Below, piece by piece: positions 8,089-16,832 of a stretch of 64,000 nt of DNA; position 1 is the first letter of the stretch; each line of letters opens with the position of its first letter. The position numbers and the translations under genes are program-made. The notes beneath the pieces are model-generated. The model worked only from the letters and a program-made list of their open reading frames with translations. It did no database searches and had not been told where the DNA came from. Location: NCBI GenBank assembly GCA_016288795.1, contig JAEELI010000012.1:35961-99960 (forward strand), written 5' to 3'. The DNA comes from Caryophanales bacterium (lineage in GTDB: Bacteria; Bacillota_I; Bacilli_A; RF39; UBA660).

Positions 8089-9092
8089 CATTTAAACATT
8101 CTCTTGGCAGTTCTTAGCATTTGAACTGTGTATCCCAATTCGTTATCATACCAAGCGATTATTTTATAAAGCTTTTTGCCATCGACAGTAACTTCTTTTG
8201 TTAAAAGTGTATCTACTAAAGCTCCGATACGTGACCCGATAACATCAGATGATACAATAGGATCTTTCGTAGCTTTAATTGTTTCATTTTGATTATTAAA
8301 GAAAGTATTATTTATATCGTCGACTGAAACATCGCTTTTTAATTCTAGTGTTACATCTATCAAAGAACCATCTGGAGTAGGAACTCTTAAGGCCATACCA
8401 TCCATTTTCCCATTTAACTCAGGTATAACTTTACCTATAGATGATGCTGCCCCGGTAGATGCCGGAACAATGTTTAGTGCTGAAGCTCTTCCCCTACGAG
8501 ATAAAATTCCCTTTTTATGAGTTCCATCTAAAGTGTTTTGATCAGATGTATACGCATGAATGGTAGTCATAAATCCTTTTTCTATTCCATAGTTATCATT
8601 TATTACTTTTAGAACTGGAGCTAGACAATTTGTGGTGCAGCTAGAGGCAGAAACAACTTCTTCTGTTCCATCCAATATATTATCATTTACATTATAAACT
8701 ATTGTTTTCATTTCTCCTTTACCTGGAGCTGATATCAAAACTTTTTTTGCTCCGGCAGTAATGTGTTTTTTTGCATCTTCTAAAGAAGTAAATAAACCTG
8801 TGCACTCTAAAACTAAATCTATTCCTAAATCTTTCCAAGGTAAAGTTTCTGGATCTTTTTCAGTAAATACTCTAATTTTTTTTCTGCCTGCAATAATAAT
8901 ATTATCTTCGTCAAAACTTATTAAATCTTCGTGAAAAGAACGATGAACTGAATCATATTTTGCAAGATATGATAATTCTTCAGCGTCTTTAGTGCTATTA
9001 ACTGCAATCAAATCAAAATCCTTTGAAGTTAATATTTCTCTAAAGGCAATTCTGCCAATTCTACCAAAACCATTTATTGCAACTCTAATCAT
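8088..9092 (-). CDS. gap: Type I glyceraldehyde-3-phosphate dehydrogenase
   Basis: The enzyme oxidises glyceraldehyde-3-phosphate to 1,3-bisphosphoglycerate with NAD. The N-terminal Rossmann motif INGFGRIGR and the active-site block SASSCTTNCLAPV (catalytic Cys near residue 150) are intact. So are TTIHAYTSDQ and the C-terminal WYDNELGYT. Length (334) is normal. The start codon overlaps the end of the upstream uridine-kinase-like gene by 8 nt, so the two are probably cotranscribed. With pgk and gpmI it forms most of a lower-glycolysis cluster; tpiA and eno are not in the window. Confidence 0.97.
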   Translation of the reverse strand: MIRVAINGFGRIGRIAFREILTSKDFDLIAVNSTKDAEELSYLAKYDSVHRSFHEDLISFDEDNIIIAGRKKIRVFTEKDPETLPWKDLGIDLVLECTGLFTSLEDAKKHITAGAKKVLISAPGKGEMKTIVYNVNDNILDGTEEVVSASSCTTNCLAPVLKVINDNYGIEKGFMTTIHAYTSDQNTLDGTHKKGILSRRGRASALNIVPASTGAASSIGKVIPELNGKMDGMALRVPTPDGSLIDVTLELKSDVSVDDINNTFFNNQNETIKATKDPIVSSDVIGSRIGALVDTLLTKEVTVDGKKLYKIIAWYDNELGYTVQMLRTAKRMFK

Positions 9093-10728
9093 TATTACCT
9101 CCTATAAACTCTCTTATAATAGAATCATTAGTAACATACTCTCCAGGAATAGGATAGAATGGCTTTAAGAAATTTAATAACCTTCTAGCTTCCTCATAAT
9201 AGTGACTATTAACATTAATTGAACGAAGTAATGGTTCAGCAAATACTTTTTCTACTCCAATTTCATATGGAAGCGCTGTATTAATAATAATATCTGCTTG
9301 ATGAATGAATGGAAAAATATTTTTTTCTTCGCCATTTCTTACTCTTTGCCATGATTCAATTGTTTTATTAACATTGTATCCTCTAGTTCTATTATCTCTA
9401 ATTATTCTTCTAAGTAATCTTAAATCAACAGTAGAAATATAATTATGACGATCTATATTTAAAGGAATAAATGGACTTAAATATATTTTGTATTTTAAAC
9501 TAGGATCAACTGATGGTAGCAAATCATCATTTAAAGCATGTAATCCTTCTATTAAAACTATTCCATTATCTTTTAATTCTAAATAATTATCATTAAACTC
9601 TTTTTTTCCAGTTATAAAATTATATTGAGGAATGTTTGCTTTTTTTCCATTTAATAAGTCACTAAGTACATTATTAAATAATTCTATATCTATAGCACTT
9701 AATGATTCAAAATCATATTTACCATTCTCATCTTTAGGAGTCTCATCTCTTTCTAAGAAGAAATCATCTATAGATAAACATATTGGTTCATATCCTTGAG
9801 CAAGAAAATAAGATGATAGTCTTTTTGTTGTAGTAGTTTTACCACTTGATGATGGTCCAGCTATTAAAACAAACTTAATATTCTTATTATTGTATATTTC
9901 ATCTGCAGCTTTCGCCACATTCATATTAAATACTAACTCACAAGATTTTATAAAATCTTTAATCTTGCCATTTCCTATGGTTTGATTGATTGAAGTAGCG
10001 TATTTCATATTCAATCTTTCTAACCAATTTTTACCAACTAAAAATGAATTTATAATATTATCGTAATGAACATATTCCGGAATTTGACCATTTTTTGACT
10101 TCCCTGGAATCATAAAAACAAATCTATTTCTACCTAAGAAAATAATTTCATATTTAGTAATACTTCCAGTAGAATATGGCATATCATTATAATAATAATT
10201 ATAGAACCCTTTCAATTCATATAAAGTAACAACTTTATCAGATATATTTTGAATATTTTGTTCCTTTTCTACTTGTTTGATTTTGTGATAGAACTGAATT
10301 GCTTCTTTTTTCTTAATATTTAATTTTTTAAACTTAATATTATCATTTACTATTCTAGCCATCATTTCTTTAATTTTGGATAAATCTTCTTGAGTAAGAA
10401 TTTTATCTCCAGTTACTTCACCTAGGAATCCTTTAGGAACACTGTGTTGATAAGTAATATCTAAATCCGGAAATAATGTTTTTAGTGCTACTTCAAAAAT
10501 AAACTCTAGTCCACTTTTATATATTTTATTTCCTATTAAATCATGTAAGTCTATAAACTCTACTTCAGCATCTGCAAGTGCTACCTCTTGTAAAGAAAAA
10601 ACCTCGTTTTTTATTTTAACTGCTAAGATATTTTTGCCCAAATTAAAAGTTTTACTAATTTCGTAGTAAGTTGTATTCTTTTTTATTTCTTTACTTTCAC
10701 CATTGTATGTAATCTTTATATTCTCCAT
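9085..10728 (-). CDS. TGS-domain/uridine-kinase-like nucleoside kinase
   Basis: This 547-residue protein belongs to the Firmicute family that fuses a ThrRS-like N-terminal part (TGS domain, about 1-60, plus a second additional domain, about 60-220) to a P-loop kinase of the uridine kinase/phosphoribulokinase type. The Walker A is GPSSSGKTTTTKRL (about residue 292). Next come the Asp-rich SIDDFF and the lid-type Arg residues in RLLRRIIRDNRTRG. The substrate is not determined from sequence; family members are annotated as nucleoside or uridine kinases. It heads the gap-pgk run and diverges from clpP across a 94-bp spacer. Confidence 0.85.
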   Translation of the reverse strand: MENIKITYNGESKEIKKNTTYYEISKTFNLGKNILAVKIKNEVFSLQEVALADAEVEFIDLHDLIGNKIYKSGLEFIFEVALKTLFPDLDITYQHSVPKGFLGEVTGDKILTQEDLSKIKEMMARIVNDNIKFKKLNIKKKEAIQFYHKIKQVEKEQNIQNISDKVVTLYELKGFYNYYYNDMPYSTGSITKYEIIFLGRNRFVFMIPGKSKNGQIPEYVHYDNIINSFLVGKNWLERLNMKYATSINQTIGNGKIKDFIKSCELVFNMNVAKAADEIYNNKNIKFVLIAGPSSSGKTTTTKRLSSYFLAQGYEPICLSIDDFFLERDETPKDENGKYDFESLSAIDIELFNNVLSDLLNGKKANIPQYNFITGKKEFNDNYLELKDNGIVLIEGLHALNDDLLPSVDPSLKYKIYLSPFIPLNIDRHNYISTVDLRLLRRIIRDNRTRGYNVNKTIESWQRVRNGEEKNIFPFIHQADIIINTALPYEIGVEKVFAEPLLRSINVNSHYYEEARRLLNFLKPFYPIPGEYVTNDSIIREFIGGNND

Positions 10729-10775
10729 TAGCCTAACCCTTTACTATAGATAGTTTAACACAAATTTATTCTTTT

Positions 10776-10804
10776 TTGAATAAAAAGTTCAATATTTTTA
10801 TATT
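10776..10804 (+). promoter_or_regulatory. Promoter of clpP
   Basis: TTGAAT (10776-10781), 17 nt, TATATT (10799-10804), then AGGTGA and the clpP ATG. The -35 is part of a small inverted repeat, TTGAA-N7-TTCAA. Confidence 0.55.
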
Positions 10805-10822
10805 ATATTTATAGGTGAATAT

Positions 10823-11395
10823 ATGAACATAATTCCTACTGTCTTAGAAAAGAACAATTCGAGAGAATACGCATACGATTTGTATTCTCGTTTGTTAAAC
10901 GATCGAATCATCTTCTTAACTGGTGAAATTAATGACTCTGTATCTAGTATTATAATATCTGAATTACTATATTTGGATAGTTTAAATCACAATGATATAT
11001 TTTTATATATAAATAGCCCAGGCGGTTCAATTACAAGTGGGATGGCCATTTTGGATACAATGAATTATATTAAAAGTGATGTTAGAACAATATGCATTGG
11101 TTTAGCTGCAAGTATGGGAGCTTTTTTACTTGCTAATGGCACCACCGGTAAAAGATGTTCTCTTCCAAATTCAGAAATAATGATTCATCAACCGCTTGGT
11201 GGAATTGAGGGACAAGCTACCGATATTAAAATAGCAGCTGATAGAATAATAAGAATAAAGAACAAATTAAATAAAATATTAGCTAAAGCAACAAATAAAA
11301 GTGAAAAGCAAATTGAAAAAGAGACTGAAAGGGATAATTTTATGGATGCTAAAGAAGCTTTAGCGTTCGGTTTAATAGATATTATTATCACATAA
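10823..11395 (+). CDS. clpP: ATP-dependent Clp protease proteolytic subunit
   Basis: ClpP forms the tetradecameric serine-protease barrel that degrades substrates unfolded by ClpX or ClpC. The catalytic triad is visible: Ser in [12 protein letters not shown], His in MIHQPLGG, Asp in [17 protein letters not shown] and the 190-residue length are typical. It is the only plus-strand gene in this part of the left arm apart from the sortase, so it runs against the fork direction. It has its own promoter and ends in a hairpin shared with divIC. No Clp ATPase gene is nearby. Confidence 0.95.
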   Translation: MNIIPTVLEKNNSREYAYDLYSRLLNDRIIFLTGEINDSVSSIIISELLYLDSLNHNDIFLYINSPGGSITSGMAILDTMNYIKSDVRTICIGLAASMGAFLLANGTTGKRCSLPNSEIMIHQPLGGIEGQATDIKIAADRIIRIKNKLNKILAKATNKSEKQIEKETERDNFMDAKEALAFGLIDIIIT

Positions 11396-11418
11396 AAAAA
11401 CCTATTTCTAGGTTTTAA
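11394..11418. terminator. Bidirectional terminator between clpP and divIC
   Basis: AAAACCTA and TAGGTTTT pair around TTTC. The minus-strand side has seven T and the plus-strand side four, so it best serves divIC but can also serve clpP. Confidence 0.75.
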
Positions 11419-11699
11419 TCCATTTTTATAATTGTATCTCCTTCTCTAGATAACATATACTTTTCTTTAGCATATCTTGCAAGATATTCATCATCTTGTA
11501 ATTTTGTAATTTCAGCATTTAGTTTTTCTTCATTATCTAATAAAGTATTATATTTACTTGTTAATTCAACCTCTAACTGTCTATTTTTTAATATTTGTTG
11601 CCAATCCTTATAAACACTGCCAACTAAAACAACTAGCAAAGTAACAATTGCTACAGTAATAATTAATAATCGTTTCTTTTCTTTCCTGCTAGTTTTCAT
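11415..11699 (-). CDS. divIC: Cell-division protein DivIC/FtsB
   Basis: DivIC is a small bitopic septum protein that complexes with FtsL and DivIB. The product is ~94 residues. It has a basic head, one transmembrane helix (about 10-28, LLIITVAIVTLLVVLVG) and a coiled-coil (about 35-75) before the conserved YAKEKYMLSREGD segment. ATG 11699 has AGGA 8 nt upstream and is preferred to the ATG at 11708. It follows yabQ and yabP as in B. subtilis, where yabP-yabQ-divIC is the standard order. Confidence 0.88.
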   Translation of the reverse strand: MKTSRKEKKRLLIITVAIVTLLVVLVGSVYKDWQQILKNRQLEVELTSKYNTLLDNEEKLNAEITKLQDDEYLARYAKEKYMLSREGDTIIKMD

Positions 11700-11740
11700 C
11701 CTAATCATCCTATTTCACTATGAATGTTAGCATAAGTCTA

Positions 11741-12049
11741 TTACTTTTTCAATTTGCTTAATAAGCGATTTACAACAATTTTACTATGTTTTTTGTATAA
11801 TAATAGCCCTAAAAGAAATGATATAGCTGTTGTTCCTAAATAATATATATGAAAATAACCATTATTTATGTAAAACATTATTAATGAATATATGACAATC
11901 ATGTCAAGAACAAAGATGGAAGTGATACTGTTTTTAATAATTGGCTTTAATTTGTTAGTTATTTTATAGTTATATATAGTTAATAAGGAAAAAATTAATC
12001 CATAGATAGAAGAATATAGAAATGATAATAATTGAATGGAAGCACTCAT
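11741..12049 (-). CDS. yabQ: Spore cortex protein YabQ
   Basis: YabQ is a mother-cell membrane protein needed for cortex formation. The 102-residue product is strongly hydrophobic with about three membrane segments (near 5-25, 40-62 and 66-85) and a basic C-terminus. Sequence identity is hard to judge by eye, but position between yabP and divIC is diagnostic. The start codon overlaps the yabP stop, implying coupling. It is shorter than B. subtilis YabQ. Confidence 0.8.
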   Translation of the reverse strand: MSASIQLLSFLYSSIYGLIFSLLTIYNYKITNKLKPIIKNSITSIFVLDMIVIYSLIMFYINNGYFHIYYLGTTAISFLLGLLLYKKHSKIVVNRLLSKLKK

Positions 12050-12336
12050 TATTTAAATATTTTAGTCCATATACTTTCATCTTTATTCTTTTTAGTATCA
12101 ATATAACTAATACTATCTAAAATGCCTCTAATTTTTACATTTCCATCATGAGTATCTAATCTTACTAACTCTAATTTTTTACCCTTCAACTCTATTAATC
12201 CCATATTAGATTCCATAATAAACTCTTGATCGTCAAAACTATCTATCTTACTAATACCACTTAAACTTATTATTCCTCTATCTACCACTCTTATTTCTTG
12301 ATTACCATAATTATTATTATCTACTCTATTATCCAT
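12049..12336 (-). CDS. yabP: Sporulation protein YabP
   Basis: YabP is a small mother-cell protein of the YabP/YqfC family needed for spore cortex assembly. From ATG 12336 the product is 95 residues, matching the family. It contains the typical beta-rich stretch RGIISLSGISKIDSFDD and the LELVRLDTHDG and VKIRGILDSISY segments. An in-frame start at 12399 would overlap spoVG, but AGGAGG lies 4 nt before 12336, so the shorter form is chosen. It is coupled to yabQ and lies 49 nt after spoVG. Confidence 0.88.
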   Translation of the reverse strand: MDNRVDNNNYGNQEIRVVDRGIISLSGISKIDSFDDQEFIMESNMGLIELKGKKLELVRLDTHDGNVKIRGILDSISYIDTKKNKDESIWTKIFK

Positions 12337-12385
12337 TATTCCTCCTAGTAGATAATATGCAGGAATTAAAAAAATTAGCACTTGG

Positions 12386-12652
12386 CTAATTTTCTTCACT
12401 TGGATTATTATATTCTTCTAGTATTTTTGCTTCAAACATTTCTCTAGTTTCAGAATTAGTTGGATGAACTATATCTTCAAATTTATCATCACTTACTTTA
12501 CGACTAGGCATTGCGCAAAATAATCTATTTGCTCCTTCAATTATTCTAATGTTGCTTATAACAAAGCAATCATCAATAGTTACAGTTGCATAACCTTTAA
12601 GTCTTGAATCCTCTCTATCTACTTTGTGAACGCGTACTTTTGTAATCTCCAT
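12386..12652 (-). CDS. spoVG: RNA-binding regulator SpoVG
   Basis: SpoVG is a small nucleic-acid-binding regulator affecting septation, cortex and many post-transcriptional events. The 88-residue product has the family features: MEITKVRVHKV at the N-terminus, GYATVTIDDCFVISNIRIIEG, and the conserved MPSRK (about residue 50) followed by DIVHPTN. In B. subtilis it lies near veg and yabG, as it does here. Its own promoter is at 12689-12717 and a GGAG lies just upstream of the ATG. Confidence 0.96.
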   Translation of the reverse strand: MEITKVRVHKVDREDSRLKGYATVTIDDCFVISNIRIIEGANRLFCAMPSRKVSDDKFEDIVHPTNSETREMFEAKILEEYNNPSEEN

Positions 12653-12688
12653 ATTACCACTCCTATCTTGATTTCACAACCTATTTAT

Positions 12689-12717
12689 ATTTTAAAACAA
12701 GACAATACTTTTTTCAA
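12689..12717 (-). promoter_or_regulatory. Promoter of spoVG
   Basis: On the minus strand TTGAAA (12712-12717), 17 nt, TAAAAT (12689-12694). This is a vegetative sigma-A pattern; the B. subtilis gene uses sigma-H, and I saw no sigma-H-like match. Confidence 0.6.
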
Positions 12718-12722
12718 CTAAT

Positions 12723-12935
12723 TTATAAATATTTTATTTTAATGTCTCCAATTATATAATCGTTATAAGAAAAACTCTTTTCCACCCCATTATCTATAAT
12801 AGAAAAAATATTGGGATATGTCTTATATAGAGTTCCTTTATACTTTTTAATTTTATTTCTCAAACCATAAACAGTGATTAAAACCTCTCTATCAATATTA
12901 TTATTTATTTCATTTCTAACTAAATCTATATTCAT
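12723..12935 (-). CDS. veg: Veg protein
   Basis: Veg is a small Firmicute protein (biofilm-related in B. subtilis) with an Sm-like beta fold. The 70-residue product matches the family pattern: NEINNNIDREVLITVYGLRNKIKKYKGTL, then TYPNIFSI and the Ser-Tyr-Asn-Asp block before the C-terminal strand. It lies immediately after yabG, overlapping it by 4 nt, as in B. subtilis (yabG-veg). The function in this organism is not inferable beyond family. Confidence 0.85.
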   Translation of the reverse strand: MNIDLVRNEINNNIDREVLITVYGLRNKIKKYKGTLYKTYPNIFSIIDNGVEKSFSYNDYIIGDIKIKYL

Positions 12936-13705
12936 TCTCTGGGATACCCCACAAACATTAAACCTCTAGTTACTATTCCTCCCATTCCATCAGAACCATA
13001 CTTAGTTTTATCTAATATTTCCTTTAAGTTAATATCTTTATTTCTTTCAGTTAAGGCAATAGATACTGCTATAATGGCCGGATCTAATGCATGAATATTA
13101 ACTCTCTTTGGACTAGATGCAAAATTTGCACCTGCTTTAATCAATTCTTCATAATCACTTTGACATGCTCCAGCTATGATTACCAATTTTTCATGGCTTT
13201 TTTCATAATTCCTTGCTATATTTATTGCTTTAATAAAATTTTTTGTGTTCTTATAATTATTAATATCATTTTTATTTCCTTTTTTCTTATAATAGGCATC
13301 ATGCCCAGTAATAATGACTATGTCTGGTTTATATTCCTTTAAAAGACTTCCAATTTGTTCATATATACTTTCTTCTCTAATCTTCTTACCAATTGCAAAT
13401 ACATTCATTTTTTTATAAAACTTTAAACATCTTTCTAAATATTCATCATCACCATCTATATGTAAAACTTTCCCTGGTAAATAAAAATATTCATCCTTTA
13501 TTTCAATTTTACTTTTTCTGCTATCTTCAAAATTATCTTCTTTATAATCTAAACACTTTTTTAAATCACTTAAATAACTATCTGCATAGAGACGAACTTC
13601 AACACCCTTTAAATAATAAATGCCGTCTTTAATATTAATTACCTTAAATATAGTATCATTATTATAGCTATTCCTTGTTACATAATCGTTTATATTTATG
13701 TCCAT
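12932..13705 (-). CDS. yabG: Sporulation-specific protease YabG
   Basis: YabG is a mother-cell cysteine protease (family U57/C-type) that trims spore coat proteins. The 257-residue product shows the YabG core: KVLHIDGDDEYL (about 78-89), VIITGHDAYYKK (about 130-141), FIKAINIARNY, and IIAGACQSDYEELIKAGANFASSP, then NIHALDPA. Length is slightly shorter than in B. subtilis. It is the first gene of the yabG-veg pair and faces the sortase gene across a 131-bp spacer. Confidence 0.94.
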   Translation of the reverse strand: MDININDYVTRNSYNNDTIFKVINIKDGIYYLKGVEVRLYADSYLSDLKKCLDYKEDNFEDSRKSKIEIKDEYFYLPGKVLHIDGDDEYLERCLKFYKKMNVFAIGKKIREESIYEQIGSLLKEYKPDIVIITGHDAYYKKKGNKNDINNYKNTKNFIKAINIARNYEKSHEKLVIIAGACQSDYEELIKAGANFASSPKRVNIHALDPAIIAVSIALTERNKDINLKEILDKTKYGSDGMGGIVTRGLMFVGYPRE

Positions 13706-13755
13706 AACATCACCAGTAAATTATATGTTATTAAAAAAAATAATAACACTAACTA

Positions 13756-13775
13756 GTAGCAACAGATGTTGCCAT
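13756..13775. other. Hairpin between yabG and the sortase gene
   Basis: GCAACA and TGTTGC pair across GA within the divergent spacer. It could be an operator or a weak processing site; no T-run follows. Confidence 0.3.
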
Positions 13776-13836
13776 CGGAGTTTTGTTTTTATTTATTATA
13801 AATTTATGTTAGAATTTATATTGAGGATGATATATT

Positions 13837-14676
13837 ATGAAAGAAGGAAAGAAGAAACTAAGATTAAAAAAGAAATATGATCGTATTCTAACTAACTTTG
13901 TAATCGTAATTCTTCTAGGTCTATTGTTATTCTCAAGTTTTAAAATATATGAATGGTTACGTGATACAAGTAATGCCAACAAAATAGAAAATGATATTCT
14001 TAACAAAGTTGAAATAAATCCAATAGTAGATGAAGGAGAAGTTACAGAACCTAGTGATATTCAAAAAGATTCTCTATATTGGAAATATAAAGATGTTGCT
14101 TTGATAGATGTTGATATTTCAAAATTAAAAGAAGAAAATAATGAAACTGTTGGATGGATACAAGTTGAGGGAACAAACGTTAATTATCCAGTTGTTAAAG
14201 CAAATTCAAATGATTATTATTTAAATCATGATTTCTTGAAAAAATCTAATAAAGCTGGATGGATATTTGCTGACTACAGGAATGATTTAAATAATTTAAG
14301 TAATAACACAATTATATATGGTCATAAGATGAAGAATAAATCAATGTTTGGCTCATTAAGTAATCTTTTAAATAGCAGCTGGTTAAATAACACTGATAAT
14401 CACATAATAAAATTAGCAACAGATAATTATAGTTATTTATTTCAAATTTTTAGTATATATACCATAGAAGATGAATCTTACTATTTAACTACAAGTTTTG
14501 CAAGTAATGATAAACATCAAGAGTTTATAGATACTATCACTGGAAGAAGTAGACATAATTTTAAAACTAGCATTTCTACTAATGACAATATACTTACTTT
14601 ATCTACATGCCATAGTTCAAGTAAAAGATTGGTAGTTCATTCTAAATTAATTAGAGCAATAAAAAAATTATCTTAG
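13837..14676 (+). CDS. srtB: Class B sortase
   Basis: Sortases cleave a C-terminal sorting signal and attach the protein to peptidoglycan. The 279-residue product has a basic cytoplasmic head, one membrane helix (about 24-46) and a class B-type catalytic domain. Catalytic His is in IIYGHKMKN, Cys in TLSTCHSS, and the Arg follows seven residues later in KRLVVHSKL. GWIQVEGTNVNYPVV and DYYLNHDF are class B hallmarks. No LPXTG-like substrate is in the window. It runs opposite to the flanking yabG and rsmA and overlaps rsmA by 9 nt at the 3' end. Confidence 0.9.
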   Translation: MKEGKKKLRLKKKYDRILTNFVIVILLGLLLFSSFKIYEWLRDTSNANKIENDILNKVEINPIVDEGEVTEPSDIQKDSLYWKYKDVALIDVDISKLKEENNETVGWIQVEGTNVNYPVVKANSNDYYLNHDFLKKSNKAGWIFADYRNDLNNLSNNTIIYGHKMKNKSMFGSLSNLLNSSWLNNTDNHIIKLATDNYSYLFQIFSIYTIEDESYYLTTSFASNDKHQEFIDTITGRSRHNFKTSISTNDNILTLSTCHSSSKRLVVHSKLIRAIKKLS

Positions 14677-15441
14677 ATAATTTGCTATTTCAACAAATAT
14701 ATCTTCAGATAATTCTTCTGCTCTAACATTAGGAGTTAGTCCATTTTTTATAAGAATAGGTTCTATTTTATTATATCTATCTGACCCTAAGTTATTCTTT
14801 AGGGTTTTTCTTTTCATTTTAAAACAATCGTCTACTAACTTAAAATATACCTCTTCATTTACTTTTGGTTTATCTATTCTTTTTTCAAACTTAATAATTG
14901 CGCTTTCTACCTTAGGAATAGGATTAAAAGCTCTCTTGCTAACTTTAAATAATTTAGAAATATTAAAATAATAATTCAAATACAGAGTTATGCTTCCATA
15001 TTCCTTTGAATTGGGTTTAGATGTCCATCTATTCGCTACTTCTTCCTGAACCATGAAATACATTTCTTTAGCGTCTATATTTGATTCTATTATTTTTTTT
15101 ATTATTGGGGTTGTAATGTAATATGGCAAATTCCCCACAACAAAAAGATTATTATACTTAATGCTTTTTATATCATCTTCAACATTTGCATTCAAAAAAT
15201 CTTTGTATATAATCTTAGTCTTGTTATCCTCAAGAGCATTTAAATACACTCTTAAATCTTGATCTATCTCATAACATATTATATTAGCACTTTTAGTTTT
15301 TAAGAGTTTAGTTAATGCTCCTCTTCCAGGGCCAATTTCAATTATTAAATCTTCTTTTTCTACATTTATAGAATTGATTATTTTATTGATAATGTTTTGG
15401 TCAATCAAAAAATTTTGGCCTAAACTTTTTTTTGCTTTCAT
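14668..15441 (-). CDS. rsmA: 16S rRNA dimethyladenosine transferase
   Basis: RsmA (KsgA) dimethylates two adjacent adenosines near the 3' end of 16S rRNA late in 30S assembly. SAM motif I is EIGPGRGALT (about 36-45), motif IV is NLPYYIT (about 104-110), and GQNFLIDQNIINKI sits at the N-terminus. Length 257 is slightly short. It overlaps the preceding 3D-domain gene by 4 nt. In B. subtilis rnmV (primase-like M5) lies between these two genes; here it is absent. Confidence 0.96.
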   Translation of the reverse strand: MKAKKSLGQNFLIDQNIINKIINSINVEKEDLIIEIGPGRGALTKLLKTKSANIICYEIDQDLRVYLNALEDNKTKIIYKDFLNANVEDDIKSIKYNNLFVVGNLPYYITTPIIKKIIESNIDAKEMYFMVQEEVANRWTSKPNSKEYGSITLYLNYYFNISKLFKVSKRAFNPIPKVESAIIKFEKRIDKPKVNEEVYFKLVDDCFKMKRKTLKNNLGSDRYNKIEPILIKNGLTPNVRAEELSEDIFVEIANYLR

Positions 15442-15977
15442 GAATTAGTTTTTCCCCAACCTTGTCTTAGAACATCATACGTAATAACACTTCTACCTAA
15501 TTTAACGGCATAATCATAATCTGGGCTTAATAAATCTAATGCGTTGCCACGAACTCCTCTATCAAGAACTATAGCAATTACAGGTTCTTCAGATACTCTT
15601 TTAGTATTAAATCTAACAATAGAACCACAAGGTAGATTTGAAGATGAAGCAACTATTCTTACATTTCCATATACTTCATCAGGATAAGTTGTTTTACCAT
15701 CTGTTATATCGTAACTTCTCTTACAGCCTAATGTTCCATTACATAATGGACAATTATATATATATCCAGTTAAATCTCCAGTGAAAGTATCTTTTACACT
15801 ATAAATATCATTTTCTTTAAATTCTTCTAATTTTAATGCCATTGTGGACAAATTAACATTTTTGTTAATATTTCCACTGTAAGTTTTACTTTCAATTATA
15901 TGAACGTAACAAGTAGATGACACAACAAAAAGAATTATTAAAGAAATTTGAATTGTTCTTAGGACTATTCTTTTCAT
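15438..15977 (-). CDS. Secreted 3D-domain protein (YabE-position)
   Basis: The 179-residue product has an N-terminal membrane/signal segment (about 8-25) and a C-terminal double-psi beta-barrel of the 3D type. Visible features are YGNVRIVASSS, PCGSIVRF, the Asp-Arg-Gly block VLDRGVRGNALDLL and the ending VITYDVLRQGW. A CPLCNGTLGC motif in the middle could bind a metal. In B. subtilis the same position (tatD-yabE-rnmV-ksgA) holds YabE, a Rpf/3D cell-wall protein. A role in peptidoglycan metabolism is inferred from family and site. Confidence 0.8.
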   Translation of the reverse strand: MKRIVLRTIQISLIILFVVSSTCYVHIIESKTYSGNINKNVNLSTMALKLEEFKENDIYSVKDTFTGDLTGYIYNCPLCNGTLGCKRSYDITDGKTTYPDEVYGNVRIVASSSNLPCGSIVRFNTKRVSEEPVIAIVLDRGVRGNALDLLSPDYDYAVKLGRSVITYDVLRQGWGKTNS

Positions 15978-16002
15978 TAAATCACCTTCTATTTCCTTAA
16001 TA

Positions 16003-16031
16003 ATTATAACGAATTATTGCTTTTTTGTAAA
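16003..16031 (-). promoter_or_regulatory. Promoter of the 3D-domain gene
   Basis: On the minus strand TTTACA (16026-16031), 17 nt, TATAAT (16003-16008). It should drive the 3D-domain gene and rsmA. Confidence 0.65.
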
Positions 16032-16054
16032 GGCTAGAGGATATAATAAATATA

Positions 16055-16084
16055 AAGCAAGAGAACTAATTAGTTCTCTTGCTT
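16055..16084 (-). terminator. Terminator of dut-metG-tatD
   Basis: A 30-nt perfect palindrome, AAGCAAGAGAACTAA and its complement, overlaps the tatD stop. Only a modest T-rich stretch follows on the minus strand. Confidence 0.7.
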
Positions 16085-16832
16085 AGATTCCAAAAATTCT
16101 CTTAATATTATTATTTGTTATTTTAGATAAATCTTCTAGATTGATATCATAGAGCTTAGCAACAAATGTTGCTATGTCCATAATATGGCTTGGATTATTT
16201 TGTTTGCCACGATGTGGCTCCGGTGTTAGATATGGAGAATCAGTCTCAAGAATAATTCTATCTAGAGGAATGTTTTTTATAACATCTTTTATATTTGCAT
16301 TCTTAAAAGTTATAACACCATTAATGCCAAAGCAAAAGCCCAATTTCATATATTCCTTGGCAGTTTCTAAACTTCCAGAAAAAGAATGAATAACTCCATG
16401 AACTTTATACTTTTTTATTGTTTTTAAAGTATCCTCAGTCGCTTCACGACTATGGATAATAACTGGTAAGTTATTATCTTGGGCTATCTTTAACATTCTT
16501 TCAAATAAAACTATTTGTTTTTCTTTATCTTCCTTGGAGTAATGATAATCTAACCCTATTTCTCCAATTGCTATAACTTTATTATTATTTAGGTTATCAA
16601 CAATAAACTTTATATCTTCTTCACCATAATCATTAACATTTTCCGGATGAATTCCTAATGCTCCAAACATTCCTTCATATTCACTAATTAAGTTAATAAC
16701 TTCCTCATTGGTTTTAGTTTCACATCCATTATTTATCCATCTATCTACATTGCTTTTTTTAGATTCTTCTAATATTGAGTTAATATTATCATAATATTCA
16801 CTATAGATATGAGCATGGGTATCAGTAAACAT
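16083..16832 (-). CDS. tatD: TatD-family metal-dependent DNase
   Basis: TatD/YcfH/YabD enzymes are TIM-barrel metal-dependent hydrolases with DNase activity. The 249-residue protein starts MFTDTHAHIYS (metal His-x-His), has AIGEIGLDYHYS (about 93-104), VIIHSREA, VIHSFSGS and the late ETDSPYLTPEPHRGKQN. All metal ligands appear intact. It is coupled to metG (1-nt overlap), the same order as metS-yabD in B. subtilis, and is the last gene of the T-box-controlled transcript. Confidence 0.94.
   Translation of the reverse strand: MFTDTHAHIYSEYYDNINSILEESKKSNVDRWINNGCETKTNEEVINLISEYEGMFGALGIHPENVNDYGEEDIKFIVDNLNNNKVIAIGEIGLDYHYSKEDKEKQIVLFERMLKIAQDNNLPVIIHSREATEDTLKTIKKYKVHGVIHSFSGSLETAKEYMKLGFCFGINGVITFKNANIKDVIKNIPLDRIILETDSPYLTPEPHRGKQNNPSHIMDIATFVAKLYDINLEDLSKITNNNIKRIFGI

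Noticed and set aside
12337..12399. Hydrophobic N-terminal extension of yabP
   Set aside because: It overlaps spoVG, and a strong AGGAGG points to ATG 12336.
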